Assembly (NCBI GenBank): GCA_963838775.1
Contig: CAWISP010000032.1
Coordinates: forward strand, 245,043 to 309,042
Direction of reading: 5' to 3'
Origin: Chersky-840 sp963838775
GTDB lineage: Bacteria > Actinomycetota > Acidimicrobiia > Acidimicrobiales > UBA8190
Length of the DNA stretch: 64,000 nucleotides
Below are positions 52,499 through 61,531 of the stretch, piece by piece. How positions within the stretch are numbered: the first letter of the stretch is position 1; each line of letters starts with the position of its first letter. The notes beneath the pieces were generated by a model. It was given only the letters and a program-made list of their open reading frames with translations, did not search any database and had not been told where the DNA came from. The position numbers and the translations under genes are program-made.

Positions 52499-53773
52499 TC
52501 AGGAAGCGGCCCGGCGCGTGCGCACCTTGTTGGCCAGCTCACTTTGGGGTACGAGCGTCGGATGGACGCGGTCGAGCACCACGGCCCGGTCGATAACGCA
52601 CTTGCCGACATCGGTCCGACTCGGGAGGTCGTACATGACCTCGAGAAGGACCTCTTCGAGAATGGCGCGCAGGCCGCGTGCGCCCGTGCCCCGCAACAGG
52701 GCCTGTTCGGCGACAGCCTCGAGGGCGTCGTCACCGAACTCGAGCTCGACACCATCGAGCTCGAACACGCGCCGATACTGCTTGACCAGCGCGTTCTTGG
52801 GCTCGACCAGGATCCGGATCAGCGCTTCCTTGTCGAGGCTCGACACCGCGCCCACCACCGGCAGACGACCGATGAATTCAGGGATCAGACCGAACTTGAT
52901 CAGGTCCTCGGGCAGGACGTGGCGGAGCACCTCGCTGTCACGGGCTTCGGTGCTGCGACGTACCTCGGCCCGGAAGCCGATGCCCTTGCGGCCGATCCGG
53001 CTCTCGATGATCTTGTCCAGGCCGGCGAAGGCTCCACCGCAGATGAACAAGATGTTGGTCGTGTCGATCTGGATGAATTCCTGATGGGGATGCTTCCGTC
53101 CACCCTGGGGCGGCACCGAGGCGGTTGTCCCCTCGAGGATCTTGAGCAGTGCCTGCTGGACGCCCTCCCCTGACACGTCACGGGTGATGGAGGGGTTCTC
53201 GCTCTTGCGGGCGATCTTGTCGATCTCGTCGATGTAGATGATCCCGGTCTCGGCCCGCTTGACGTCGTAGTCGGCCGCCTGGATCAGCTTGAGGAGGATG
53301 TTCTCGACGTCCTCACCGACGTAGCCGGCCTCGGTCAGCGCGGTGGCATCGGCGATGGCGAACGGCACGTTGAGCATGCGAGCCAGGGTCTGGGCCAGCA
53401 GGGTCTTGCCACAGCCGGTGGGACCGAGCAGGAGGATGTTCGACTTCGCCAACTCCACCTCGGACGCCTGTGCCGTCCCGGCCTGGACGCGCTTGTAGTG
53501 GTTGTAGACAGCAACCGACAAAATCTTCTTGGCGTACTCCTGGCCGATCACGTAGTCGTTCAAGAAGTCGAAGATCTCCCGGGGCTTGGGCAGCTCCTCG
53601 AAAGAGAACTCGGGGGTCTCGGCAAGCTCCTCGGCGATGATGTCGTTGCAGAGGTCGATGCACTCATCGCAGATGTAGACACCAGGGCCGGCGATCAGCT
53701 TCTTGACCTGCTTCTGGGACTTGCCACAGAAGCTGCACTTCACGAGGTCCCCGCCGTCCCCGAACTTCGCCAC
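52499..53773 (-). CDS. clpX: ATP-dependent Clp protease ATP-binding subunit ClpX
   Basis: A 424-residue AAA+ unfoldase. The N-terminal zinc-binding domain has two CxxC pairs (CSFCGKS and ICDECIDLC). Walker A is LLGPTGCGKTLLAQTLA and Walker B GIIYIDEIDKIARK; a pore loop and the IGF-type ClpP docking region lie in the middle (KIGFRAEVRR-type GIGFRAEV). It is 26 nt downstream of clpP. Confidence 0.97.
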   Translation of the reverse strand: MAKFGDGGDLVKCSFCGKSQKQVKKLIAGPGVYICDECIDLCNDIIAEELAETPEFSFEELPKPREIFDFLNDYVIGQEYAKKILSVAVYNHYKRVQAGTAQASEVELAKSNILLLGPTGCGKTLLAQTLARMLNVPFAIADATALTEAGYVGEDVENILLKLIQAADYDVKRAETGIIYIDEIDKIARKSENPSITRDVSGEGVQQALLKILEGTTASVPPQGGRKHPHQEFIQIDTTNILFICGGAFAGLDKIIESRIGRKGIGFRAEVRRSTEARDSEVLRHVLPEDLIKFGLIPEFIGRLPVVGAVSSLDKEALIRILVEPKNALVKQYRRVFELDGVELEFGDDALEAVAEQALLRGTGARGLRAILEEVLLEVMYDLPSRTDVGKCVIDRAVVLDRVHPTLVPQSELANKVRTRRAAS

Positions 53774-53799
53774 GTCTCCCCCTTCGTCTCTGTACGAGC

Positions 53800-54441
53800 C
53801 TACGCCGCGCCGACGGCTTCGGCGGCACCCACGGCATCACGAGTCGTGATCACCTCGTCGATCAGCCCGTAGGTCACGGCTTCGTCAGCCGTGATCACGA
53901 AGTCACGATCGGTGTCTCGGGCGATCTTGTCCGGGGCCTGCCCCGTGTCCTCGGAGATCATCGAATTGAGCAGATCGCGCATCCGGATGATCTCCTTGGC
54001 CTGCAGTTCGATATCGCTCGCCTGGCCGGCGGCACCGCCCCAGGGTTGGTGCAGGAGAATGCGAGCGTGAGGCAGCGCGAATCGCTTGCCCTTGGCACCG
54101 GCCGCCAGCAGCACCGCCGCCGCCGACGCCGCCTGGCCGAAGCAGAAGGTGGACACGTCGGGCTTCACGAACTTCATGGTGTCGTAGATGGCGAAGAGGG
54201 CGGTGATATCCCCGCCGGGCGAATTGACGTACAGGTGGATGTCTTTGTCCGGCTCTTCGTACTCGAGGAAGAGCATCTGCGCGCAGATGAGGTTGGCCAC
54301 CGTGTCGTCGATGGGCGTTCCCAGGATGATGATGCGCTCCTTGAGCAAACGGGAGTAGAGGTCGTACCCACGCTCTCCACGGCTCGTCTGCTCGATGACG
54401 GTGGGGACGAGATACCCCTGCGCATCGCCGGCAGCCCTCAC
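53800..54441 (-). CDS. clpP: ATP-dependent Clp protease proteolytic subunit, ClpP2-like
   Basis: A 213-residue serine protease. The triad is S106 (FGQAASAAAVLL), H131 (RILLHQP) and D173 (ARDTDRDF). The GQAASAAAVLLAAG stretch and PHARILLHQP resemble actinobacterial ClpP2 rather than ClpP1 (which has GQAASMAE). Only one clpP lies between tig and clpX, where actinobacteria usually carry clpP1-clpP2. GTG 54441 overlaps the tig stop (GTGA). Confidence 0.95.
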   Translation of the reverse strand: MRAAGDAQGYLVPTVIEQTSRGERGYDLYSRLLKERIIILGTPIDDTVANLICAQMLFLEYEEPDKDIHLYVNSPGGDITALFAIYDTMKFVKPDVSTFCFGQAASAAAVLLAAGAKGKRFALPHARILLHQPWGGAAGQASDIELQAKEIIRMRDLLNSMISEDTGQAPDKIARDTDRDFVITADEAVTYGLIDEVITTRDAVGAAEAVGAA

Positions 54442-55880
54442 GACTGCGCCTCCTCGGTGGATCGTCCTTCAGCCGCCACGTCCTCGCTCCCTCGTTCACC
54501 GGGCTCGGCCCCATCGGCGCCGCCCTCTTGGTCGCCCTCTTCGGCGTCACCCGTTCCCTGTGCTGCGACGTCCACGTGCAAGTCGTCCCTGGACAAGGGT
54601 TTTCCGTCCTCGTCGACCAGATCCACGCGGTCGAAGAGCCAGGTCAGTGCCTTCGCCTTCCTCCTGTCGGAGCGTACCGCGGGCAGCCTGCCTGCGCGGT
54701 CGAGTCGACGCCGCAGGTCGGCGGCACTCGTGCCCGCCTGCTGTGCCATCTCCGCCAGGGTCTCGTCGAGCTCCTCGTCTGTGACCTGGATGTCCTCGGC
54801 GTCGGCCAGTGCCCGCAGGGCAAGGTCCAATCGGACGGCACGGGCGGCGTCGGCCCGGATCTCACCGAGGAGCTCGCCCTCGTCTCGACCCGACGCCTGG
54901 AGGAATTGCTCGACGGTCAGATGGCGCGCCTCGAGGCGGTGACCGAGATCGTGGAGGCGCTCGCGGACCTCCTCCTCGACGAGTGACTCGGGTGGGTCCT
55001 CCACTACCAGGCCGACTAGTGCATCGACCGTACGCTCGCGCAGGGCGAGCTGGGCCTGGACCAGCTTGAGCTGTCGGAGCCGGTTCCGCAGATCGGCTTC
55101 GAGGGCCTCCAACGTGTCGAATTCAGAGGCCTCGGCCGCCCACTCGTCGGTGGGCTCGGGAAGGATCTTCTCCTTGACGTCCTTCACGAGCACCCGGATC
55201 TGCGCTTCCTCCTCGGCGTCGCCCGTCCGCACCGGTGCCGAAAATTGCAGGATGTCGCCCGTCTTGGCGCCTCGGAGTTGTTCATCGAGACCCTCGATCT
55301 CCGCACCGCTGCCCACTTCGTAGAGGTAGTCCTCGACGTGGAGGTCCTCGCCGCGCTGACGGGTCCCGTGGAGATCGATCGAGACATGGTCTCCATCACG
55401 AGCAGCGCGGCTGACCGAGGACAGTTCGCCGGACTGGTCGCGCAGACGATCGACCTGAGAGGTGATCTCCTCGTCGTCGACCTCGATGCCCGGAAGCGTC
55501 ACCTGTAGTCCGCCGTAGCCGGCGATGGACACCGTGGGTCTGATCTCGACCACGGCGTCGAACGTCACCGGCCCTCCGTCCTCGCCCGACTTGATGTCGA
55601 TCTCGGGAGCCGCGATCGGGTCCACCTCGGTGTCCACCACGGCGCGGGCGTACAGATCGGGCAGGGCGTCGTTCAGAGCCTGTTGGCGCAACGCCGTCGC
55701 TCCTCCGAGCCTGGCCTCCAGAACCTGGCGCGGAACCTTGCCGGGACGGAAACCCGGGACGCGCACCTGCGTGGACAGTCGGCGAACGGTGGCGTCGAGT
55801 GCTTGGTCCACCTCGGACTCGTCAACTTCGACGGAGAGACGGACCCGGTTGCCCTCAACCGGCTCTGCGGTGGCGCGCAT
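54438..55880 (-). CDS. tig: Trigger factor
   Basis: A 480-residue ribosome-bound chaperone and prolyl isomerase. The N-terminal ribosome-binding domain has the signature GFRPGKVP; an FKBP-type domain follows (RDGDHVSIDLHGTRQRGED, ...VGSGAEIEGLDEQL), then the helical C-domain and an acidic ~55-residue tail. ATG 55880 has no Shine-Dalgarno sequence; TAGACT on the minus strand (55892-55897) ends 11 nt before it, so the mRNA may be almost leaderless. It heads tig-clpP-clpX-folC-ndk. Confidence 0.94.
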   Translation of the reverse strand: MRATAEPVEGNRVRLSVEVDESEVDQALDATVRRLSTQVRVPGFRPGKVPRQVLEARLGGATALRQQALNDALPDLYARAVVDTEVDPIAAPEIDIKSGEDGGPVTFDAVVEIRPTVSIAGYGGLQVTLPGIEVDDEEITSQVDRLRDQSGELSSVSRAARDGDHVSIDLHGTRQRGEDLHVEDYLYEVGSGAEIEGLDEQLRGAKTGDILQFSAPVRTGDAEEEAQIRVLVKDVKEKILPEPTDEWAAEASEFDTLEALEADLRNRLRQLKLVQAQLALRERTVDALVGLVVEDPPESLVEEEVRERLHDLGHRLEARHLTVEQFLQASGRDEGELLGEIRADAARAVRLDLALRALADAEDIQVTDEELDETLAEMAQQAGTSAADLRRRLDRAGRLPAVRSDRRKAKALTWLFDRVDLVDEDGKPLSRDDLHVDVAAQGTGDAEEGDQEGGADGAEPGERGSEDVAAEGRSTEEAQS

Positions 55881-55960
55881 AAGGAAGGCAGAGTCTACAA
55901 GCCCCTGTCGTGGGCCCGTCGCACCGGGGATGCCGCCACGGACGGTGGGCGGGAGCTCCG

Positions 55961-56782
55961 TCAGATCATGAACGCCATGGCGTCGAGCACGCGGGACGCG
56001 AGCTCCCCGTCGCCCTCGACCTCGACGAGCCCGGCGAGTCGGGCGGCTTTGCCTTCGACCCGACCACACGTCAGGCGCCAGAACACCTCTGCCGGCATGT
56101 CGAGGACCACCGTCGGCTCCCTATCGAGCGTGGCGACCGCCTTGGCGCGACCGTCACGTACCACCACGTCGATGCCTCGCGACAACGGTCCGCGTAGCTC
56201 GAAACGCACAGACGTTCCCTCCGGTGCTCGGGCCTGCTTGCCCACGACGAACGGGATGGCCGAGCACAACCGGTCCATGGCGAGCTGTGCGGCGGGACCC
56301 GAGTCGTGACCCGGCCGCCCCGTGGCGACGCGGATGTCCTGTTCGTGGACCCAGCAGTCCATGACCCGGACGTGCATGAACTCACGGTACGGGACCTCAC
56401 CGATGGGGCTCGGACCGATCTCCTCGAAACGGGACTCGGGCTGGGCGCGCAGGTCCGCAAGGCGACGCGCCGTGACTTCACGAAATTCCTCGAGCACGGC
56501 GCGCCCGGGACGCGAGCGCCGGGGTGCGACCCACGCTTCGTTGCGAGCACCGATCTCGTTCTCTACATACGACGGCAACTCGGTGAGGGGCGGGGGCACC
56601 TGGTCGCCGAGCAAGGTCCGCTCGATGCCGATCAGATGCGACAGCATGTCGCGCACCGTCCATCCCGGACACTCCGAAGGAAGGTCCCACTCGGCGTCGC
56701 CCAGGTCCCGCCCCAAGGCGTCGATGGCGTCCCACTCCTCCGCCAGGATCGTGATGACCGGCTCTTCAGTTCCTGTCGTCAC
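55961..56782 (-). CDS. Maleylpyruvate isomerase-type (MDMPI/DinB-fold) protein
   Basis: A 273-residue protein. The N-terminal DinB-like bundle has LPSECPGWTVRDMLSHLIGIE, the TIGR03083-type signature with a metal-ligand histidine, and a later VMDCWVHEQDIRVATGRPG. The C-terminal ~80 residues look like the SCP2-like domain of this family. Members are mycothiol-dependent isomerases or unknown thiol-transferases; substrate is not predictable. GTG 56782 has GAGGAGG upstream. It is divergent from the small zinc-ribbon gene at 57053, and 80 nt from tig. Confidence 0.85.
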   Translation of the reverse strand: MTTGTEEPVITILAEEWDAIDALGRDLGDAEWDLPSECPGWTVRDMLSHLIGIERTLLGDQVPPPLTELPSYVENEIGARNEAWVAPRRSRPGRAVLEEFREVTARRLADLRAQPESRFEEIGPSPIGEVPYREFMHVRVMDCWVHEQDIRVATGRPGHDSGPAAQLAMDRLCSAIPFVVGKQARAPEGTSVRFELRGPLSRGIDVVVRDGRAKAVATLDREPTVVLDMPAEVFWRLTCGRVEGKAARLAGLVEVEGDGELASRVLDAMAFMI

Positions 56783-57052
56783 GACGACCTCCTCGTCGAA
56801 GCGGGGCGCCCGGCGGCGTTCGGATGCAGGTCCAGTGTGACAATCCACCGTCAACCGGGCCAGCGGCTCGGACCCCTGACACAGCCGCCGAGAGCCCCTG
56901 TCCCCCCTCGCCGTGGGGACGACGAGTCGTTCTTCCAGGGCGACTCTGACCGTGGCCGCACCGGGACCGTGCCTACCATCCGCGTCTGGAGCGGGGTGCA
57001 GGGATAGCTTCGACTCGATATCTGGCGGGGCGCACACTGGAGGAGGACGAGC

Positions 57053-57208
57053 GTGGCTTCGTACGAGGGTTACTGTGTGAAATGCCGTGAAAAGCGGCAG
57101 TTTGAGGGTCAGGAAGTCGAGCTCGCAAACGGTAGGCGGGCCGCGCAGGGGACCTGTCCCACGTGCGGCACCAAGATGAACAGGATCTTGGGAAAGAAGA
57201 CGACGTAG
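57053..57208 (+). CDS. Small zinc-ribbon protein, DUF5679-like (51 aa)
   Basis: A 51-residue protein read from GTG 57053 with GGAGGA 6-11 nt upstream. Two CxxC pairs (YCVKCREK and TCPTCGTK) frame ELANGRRAAQG, a zinc ribbon like DUF5679 (YCVKCR...K, GTCPxCGTKM). The basic tail KMNRILGKKTT is consistent with nucleic-acid binding. Function is unknown. Its size means it is easily missed. The following 142 nt to ppx hold a small inverted repeat (CTCCGG/CCGGAG near 57220-57240) that could end transcription. Confidence 0.8.
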   Translation: MASYEGYCVKCREKRQFEGQEVELANGRRAAQGTCPTCGTKMNRILGKKTT

Positions 57209-57350
57209 GCGCGCCTCCGGCTCCGTCTCCGGAGCTCGGGCCCCTGGGGAAGCCCAGGTCAGGATTCTCCTTGTTCATGTCGCTCGCTCGCCCGCGTGGA
57301 CGTGCCGGTTGTTTCGCTCTGCATCGCCTCGGTGGCGAGGACCACGAGCG

Positions 57351-58298
57351 TCAGCGGTGCCTGAGCGCGTCGAGGATCGCGCCTTCGCGAAGCCCCCACT
57401 CGCTGACCACGAAACGCCCCACGCCGAGCTCTGACGCCACCGTGGCCAAGACGGCCGCGCCCACGGGGAGAAGGGGGGCCCGACGGGCCTGCATTCCCGG
57501 AAGAGCGAGGCGCCCTCGAAGGTCGAGTCTCGCCAACTGGTCGGCAAGGTCGAAGACCTGACCGGCCGGCAGCTCGACCTGGTTGACCTCGCCCGGCCCC
57601 GCCGAAGGCCTGCGTCGGGCGCGTGCCGTGGCCAGGCGAGCCAGAGCGCGCACCGTCCCCCCACTCACCATGGTCCGTTCGGACACCCCCGGGTAGCCGC
57701 CGATGGCATTGGCGATCGGTGCCATCGCCTCCGACGTCCGTGCCCGCAACGCGACCTGGTCCGCCACCGACAGTGGATCACCCGTCCCCAGCTCCCCGCG
57801 CAGACGGGCAGGGCCGATCGCCGCGCTCGTGGCCATGGCAACGTCATGGGCGTCGCCGACGGCCGCTTCGAGACTCCCACCGCCCAGGTCCATCCCGAGC
57901 GTCGGACCCGGGCCCGTCCATATCCCGGCGCACTGTCCGATGAAGCACAGCCGCGCCTCCTCCTCGCCTCCGAGCACCATCACCTTGGTACCGACGACCC
58001 GCTCCAGGCGTTCGACGACCTCAGCGCTGTTGGCCGCGTCCCGCAGTGCAGCCGTTGCCAGGGCCACCACGATGTCGGCTCCCGATTCGGCGAGCCCCGC
58101 CCGCAGACGCTTGGCGGCGGCCACGGACGCTGCCACCCGGTCCCGAGGAATGGTCCCGCGCTCCCCCACGTTCAGGCCGAGGTTCAGTAGCGCCCGTCGA
58201 TGGAGCACCGGGGTGAGCGTTGCGCCGGGGCCAGCCTCACAGACGAGAAGATGGAACGAGCTGCTCCCGAGGTCCCACACCGCCGCTCGAACCCCCAC
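57351..58298 (-). CDS. Ppx/GppA-family phosphatase
   Basis: A 315-residue ASKHA-fold protein. It has AVWDLGSSSFHLLVCEAG near the start, ALATAALRDAANS, and the phosphate loop LGMDLGGGSLEAAVG. This is the size and order of actinobacterial Ppx/GppA proteins that hydrolyse polyphosphate or pppGpp; which one is not decidable. GTG 58298 gives the canonical N-terminus. Tail DALRHR ends at 57351. It converges with the zinc-ribbon gene. Confidence 0.9.
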   Translation of the reverse strand: MGVRAAVWDLGSSSFHLLVCEAGPGATLTPVLHRRALLNLGLNVGERGTIPRDRVAASVAAAKRLRAGLAESGADIVVALATAALRDAANSAEVVERLERVVGTKVMVLGGEEEARLCFIGQCAGIWTGPGPTLGMDLGGGSLEAAVGDAHDVAMATSAAIGPARLRGELGTGDPLSVADQVALRARTSEAMAPIANAIGGYPGVSERTMVSGGTVRALARLATARARRRPSAGPGEVNQVELPAGQVFDLADQLARLDLRGRLALPGMQARRAPLLPVGAAVLATVASELGVGRFVVSEWGLREGAILDALRHR

Positions 58299-58410
58299 GG
58301 CGAGAACGTAGCCTGCGAGGCGCCCTGTGGCGGGCGTCGCTCGGCAGCGGTGGCATGCCGTGTCCCGACAAGGGGCCACATCGGTGACGCCCGAGTGCTC
58401 GGTGGGCGGA

Positions 58411-59379
58411 TCAAGGCACGAGCAGGACCCGGCCGAATGCCTTTCGGCTCTCGATGTACGCGTGAGCTTGCGCCGCCTCTGACAACGGGAAGCGGCGGTC
58501 GATGACCACGCGCAGCCTGCCGGCGGCGATCTCCTCGAGATGACGGGCGATCATGGCGTGAGGGCGGGGGGTCAGGAACAACTCGGCCCCGAGGAAGTAC
58601 CCGATCAGGCTCTGGTTGTTGGGGCGCAACGTCGAAACATCGAGGGGTTCGCCCCCACCGCGGCCTGCGTCTCCAACTGTCACGCAGCGTCCACGGTAGG
58701 CCAGACACCGCAGGCTTCCCTGCAGTGTGGGCCCACCCACCGAGTCCACGATCACATCCACACCGCGCCCCTCGGTGACCTTGCGGACCTCGTCGACGAA
58801 ATCCGTCGTTGCGTAGTTGATCCCGTGGTCCAGTCCCAGCGGGGAGAGCCGGGACAGCTTGTCGTCACTCGACGCTGTCGCCAGCACGCGGGCACCGGCA
58901 CGACTGGCCAGTTGAATGGCGGCGATCCCCACCCCGCTCCCCCCGGCGTGGATCAGCACGGCCTCACCCGCCTGGAGCCGTCCAAATTCGAACAGACAAT
59001 CGTCAGCCGTCCCGAACGGCACCGGCACGCACGCCGCCTCGTCGAGAGACAGTCCCGGAGGTATCAGCCACGCGAACGGCGTTGGAACTGCCCGGAGCTC
59101 GGCGTGGGACCCGTCGAGACCCACGGTCACGACCCGGTCGCCCACGGAAAACCCCTCGACGTCGTCGCCGACGGCGACCACGGTCCCGGCACATTGGTAA
59201 CCCACGATGTGGGGCACGGGGCCGAGCTCGCCCATGGCTCGTCCGAGCGTGTCTCCACCCTCGATACTCACCGCTTCCACTCGCACCAGGAGCTCTTGGG
59301 CGCCGGCTACGGGATCCGGGACGTCTTCGTAGCGAAAGACCTCGGGCCCGCCCGTCTCGTAGTACACGGCTGCCTTCAT
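58411..59379 (-). CDS. Quinone oxidoreductase-like MDR-family enzyme (zinc-independent)
   Basis: A 322-residue medium-chain reductase. It starts MKAAVYYETGGPEVF, has the GroES-like EALDVSIEGGDT-type region and the nucleotide-binding loop VLIHAGGSGVGIAAIQLA, then IVDSVGGPTLQ. No catalytic zinc cysteines or structural zinc lobe are present, as in QOR/zeta-crystallin types, which reduce quinones or enones with NADPH. ATG 59379 follows GGGAGAGGACGATC. It is 22 nt downstream of the esterase gene. Confidence 0.92.
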   Translation of the reverse strand: MKAAVYYETGGPEVFRYEDVPDPVAGAQELLVRVEAVSIEGGDTLGRAMGELGPVPHIVGYQCAGTVVAVGDDVEGFSVGDRVVTVGLDGSHAELRAVPTPFAWLIPPGLSLDEAACVPVPFGTADDCLFEFGRLQAGEAVLIHAGGSGVGIAAIQLASRAGARVLATASSDDKLSRLSPLGLDHGINYATTDFVDEVRKVTEGRGVDVIVDSVGGPTLQGSLRCLAYRGRCVTVGDAGRGGGEPLDVSTLRPNNQSLIGYFLGAELFLTPRPHAMIARHLEEIAAGRLRVVIDRRFPLSEAAQAHAYIESRKAFGRVLLVP

Positions 59380-59401
59380 GATCGTCCTCTCCCGCAGTCG
59401 T

Positions 59402-60649
59402 TCAGGCGGCGTGCTGTGCCGCATCGATACACGAGCGCATGAGGCGGAAGCTCCGGGTGTCGCCCGTGGTGCCGATGTCCATCCGGTTCATGACGTATCC
59501 CATGCCGAGTCGAAGGTCGGGGTCCGCCCATCCGGCCGATCCACCCATGCCGAAGTGCCCGAACGCGCGCTGGCCCCCGAGGCCAGCCGCGCCGATGATG
59601 CCGCTGTTGACGTTGAACCCGAGACCCCATTGAATGTCCAATCCCAAGAGCACGACGTCGGGGCCGTTGGTCTGTTGCTGCACGGCACGATCGACCTGTC
59701 CGGCAGCCATGATGCGGAACGTCTCGCCCGACGGCGTCTTGACTTCGTCCACACAGGCCCCGTAGAGAAGGGCGAGCGATCTCGCATCGCAGATGCCGTT
59801 GGCGGCGGGGATCTCGGCGGCGTGGAGCTTGAGGCTGTGCCACACTTCTTCGTCGCTCAAGGCACCGCCCGGAGCCGACATGGCCTTGAACAATGGACCT
59901 TGCGGGGCGAAGTAGGTCTTGGCCAGCTCGGCCAGCTCCTCGAGGCTCGGACCCGCCTGAGGACCATCACCGCCAGCACTGAGCGTCGCCGTACCCGACG
60001 CGAGTCCCTCGACGAACGACACGAGCCGTGCCACGCGTGGCTCCTCCGAGGCCGGAAGTCCGATGAAGAAATCAGCCCCGAGAGGCTCGGCGATCTCGGT
60101 GCGCAGATAGGTGCCGACGCTCATCCCGGTGACGCGGTGCACCACCTCCCCCACCAACCAGCCATAGGTGGTGGCGTGGTAGCCGTGGGCGGTGCCGGGC
60201 GGCCACGAGGGTGCTTGGCGCTCGAGAGCTTCGACGACGGGGTCCCACCGGATCATGTCCTCGAAGGACATCGTGCCGTCGACCCAGGCCAGACCGGCTC
60301 GGTGCGAGAGGAGGTCGGCCACGGTGACCTTCTCCTTTCCGGCTTGGGCGAATTCCGGCCAGTACGTCACCACCGGTGCTTCGACGTCGAGCGCACCCTG
60401 CTCGACCAGCCGATTCGCACACATGGCGACGACACCCTTCGTCGTCGAGTACACGAGCACCAGGGTGTCTTCGTTCCATGGCTCTTGCGTCCGCTTGTCC
60501 GCGATGCCACCCCACAGGTCGACCACCTTCTCGCCCCGGTGATAGGCGCCGAAGGCCGCCCCAACTTCGATGCCGGCGTCGAAGTTGGCCTGGAACACGT
60601 CCCGAACCCCCTCGAAGCCCGGGGCCACCCAGCCGCTGATTGTCGTCAC
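59402..60649 (-). CDS. Beta-lactamase-fold serine hydrolase (EstB-like)
   Basis: A 415-residue cytosolic-looking protein without signal peptide. The nucleophile motif is SxxK in VYSTTKGV, the tyrosine motif YATTYGW-type is HGYHATTYGWLVGE, and the third motif is HFGMGGSAGW. This matches class C beta-lactamase-related esterases (EstB, family VIII) rather than true antibiotic-hydrolysing AmpC. Substrate is unknown. It is directly upstream of the oxidoreductase, which may share a pathway. Confidence 0.9.
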   Translation of the reverse strand: MTTISGWVAPGFEGVRDVFQANFDAGIEVGAAFGAYHRGEKVVDLWGGIADKRTQEPWNEDTLVLVYSTTKGVVAMCANRLVEQGALDVEAPVVTYWPEFAQAGKEKVTVADLLSHRAGLAWVDGTMSFEDMIRWDPVVEALERQAPSWPPGTAHGYHATTYGWLVGEVVHRVTGMSVGTYLRTEIAEPLGADFFIGLPASEEPRVARLVSFVEGLASGTATLSAGGDGPQAGPSLEELAELAKTYFAPQGPLFKAMSAPGGALSDEEVWHSLKLHAAEIPAANGICDARSLALLYGACVDEVKTPSGETFRIMAAGQVDRAVQQQTNGPDVVLLGLDIQWGLGFNVNSGIIGAAGLGGQRAFGHFGMGGSAGWADPDLRLGMGYVMNRMDIGTTGDTRSFRLMRSCIDAAQHAA

Positions 60650-60803
60650 CCCGTGATCTCCCCATGATTGGGCGCGAGTGCCCGCGCGCGGTGGGTCGAG
60701 GTTACGACCTCCACCTCGGCCTCTGCATCCTGGCGCCCGGGGCTGCCCGCTCTTCGAGGCGGCGGGCCGCGGTGATCCTTACCTTGGGATCGGGTTGGGT
60801 GGG

Positions 60804-61124
60804 TCAGCTCCCGGGCGCTCGGTATGTCGCCTTCTTGGCCACGGCGGCGTCGATCTCGGCGTCCGTGATGAGCACAACCGTGCGCACTGTGGCCCCACCT
60901 CCAGCACTCACCGCCAGGGCCGCCGCAGCGGCGGACACATGATCGGGGAAATCGGCGATGGCATAGACATCGGTACCCCCAAATGCGAAGTAGAAGGACT
61001 CGAGCTTCCCTCCGAGGCCCTCAATCAACTCTGTGGCGGCGGCGACTCGAGCTGAACCACCTTTGGCCTTGACTCCCTTGATTCCGTCGAGGGTGTAGTT
61101 CACTTCAAGCAGGTACTTAGACAT
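60804..61124 (-). CDS. GYD-domain protein
   Basis: A 106-residue protein of the GYD family: MSKYLLEVNYTLDGIKGVKAKGG, VEGLGGKLESFYFAFGGTDVYAIADFPD, and VRTVVLITDAEIDAA. It forms a ferredoxin-like dimer in known members, function unknown. It is the last confidently housekeeping gene before the low-density right end. A 154-nt gap separates it from the esterase gene. Confidence 0.9.
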   Translation of the reverse strand: MSKYLLEVNYTLDGIKGVKAKGGSARVAAATELIEGLGGKLESFYFAFGGTDVYAIADFPDHVSAAAAALAVSAGGGATVRTVVLITDAEIDAAVAKKATYRAPGS

Positions 61125-61492
61125 GAGGCCTCCCTAGTCGGTCGTGGCGGTTCCACCGTATTCGGCTTGCTCCCGCCATGCCCGGGAAGAGTGGCGACTG
61201 CTTCGCCGTGAAGACCGCGTTCCGCGTCGACCCTCATCGGCCGAGGTGATGCCCCCCTCGCGTGGAACTGCTTGAGCTGGGGCCGACTCGTCATGCATCG
61301 TTACCGTCTTGGGGGACTCGCTCTCCGACCGCTGGGTGCCGCTCGGACGAAAGTCCGCACCCGTCCAGATCGCCTACGCTGTTCCCGTCGGTGCCTCCGT
61401 CTCATCGTCTCGGATCATCCGTGCTCCGAGCGCTGTGCTGGAGGAACGTTCGGGCCTGAGCGACGAAGACCGGGGTCAGGCCTCGACACATC

Positions 61493-61531
61493 CGGGGAGT
61501 AGCGCAGCCTGGCAGCGCACCTGCTTTGGGA
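61493..61531 (+). tRNA. 5' half of tRNA-Pro (UGG), truncated in the anticodon loop
   Basis: The sequence matches bacterial tRNA-Pro from the acceptor 5' strand (CGGGGAG), through the D-arm (GCGC AGCCTGGCA GCGC), the 5' anticodon stem and the anticodon loop with TGG. After the loop (TTTGGGA) the sequence departs: the complementary anticodon stem strand, T-arm (GGTTCAAATC) and acceptor 3' strand (CTCCCCG) are not found in the next several hundred bases. It cannot form a tRNA. It is best read as a recombination or integration remnant. Confidence 0.75.
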
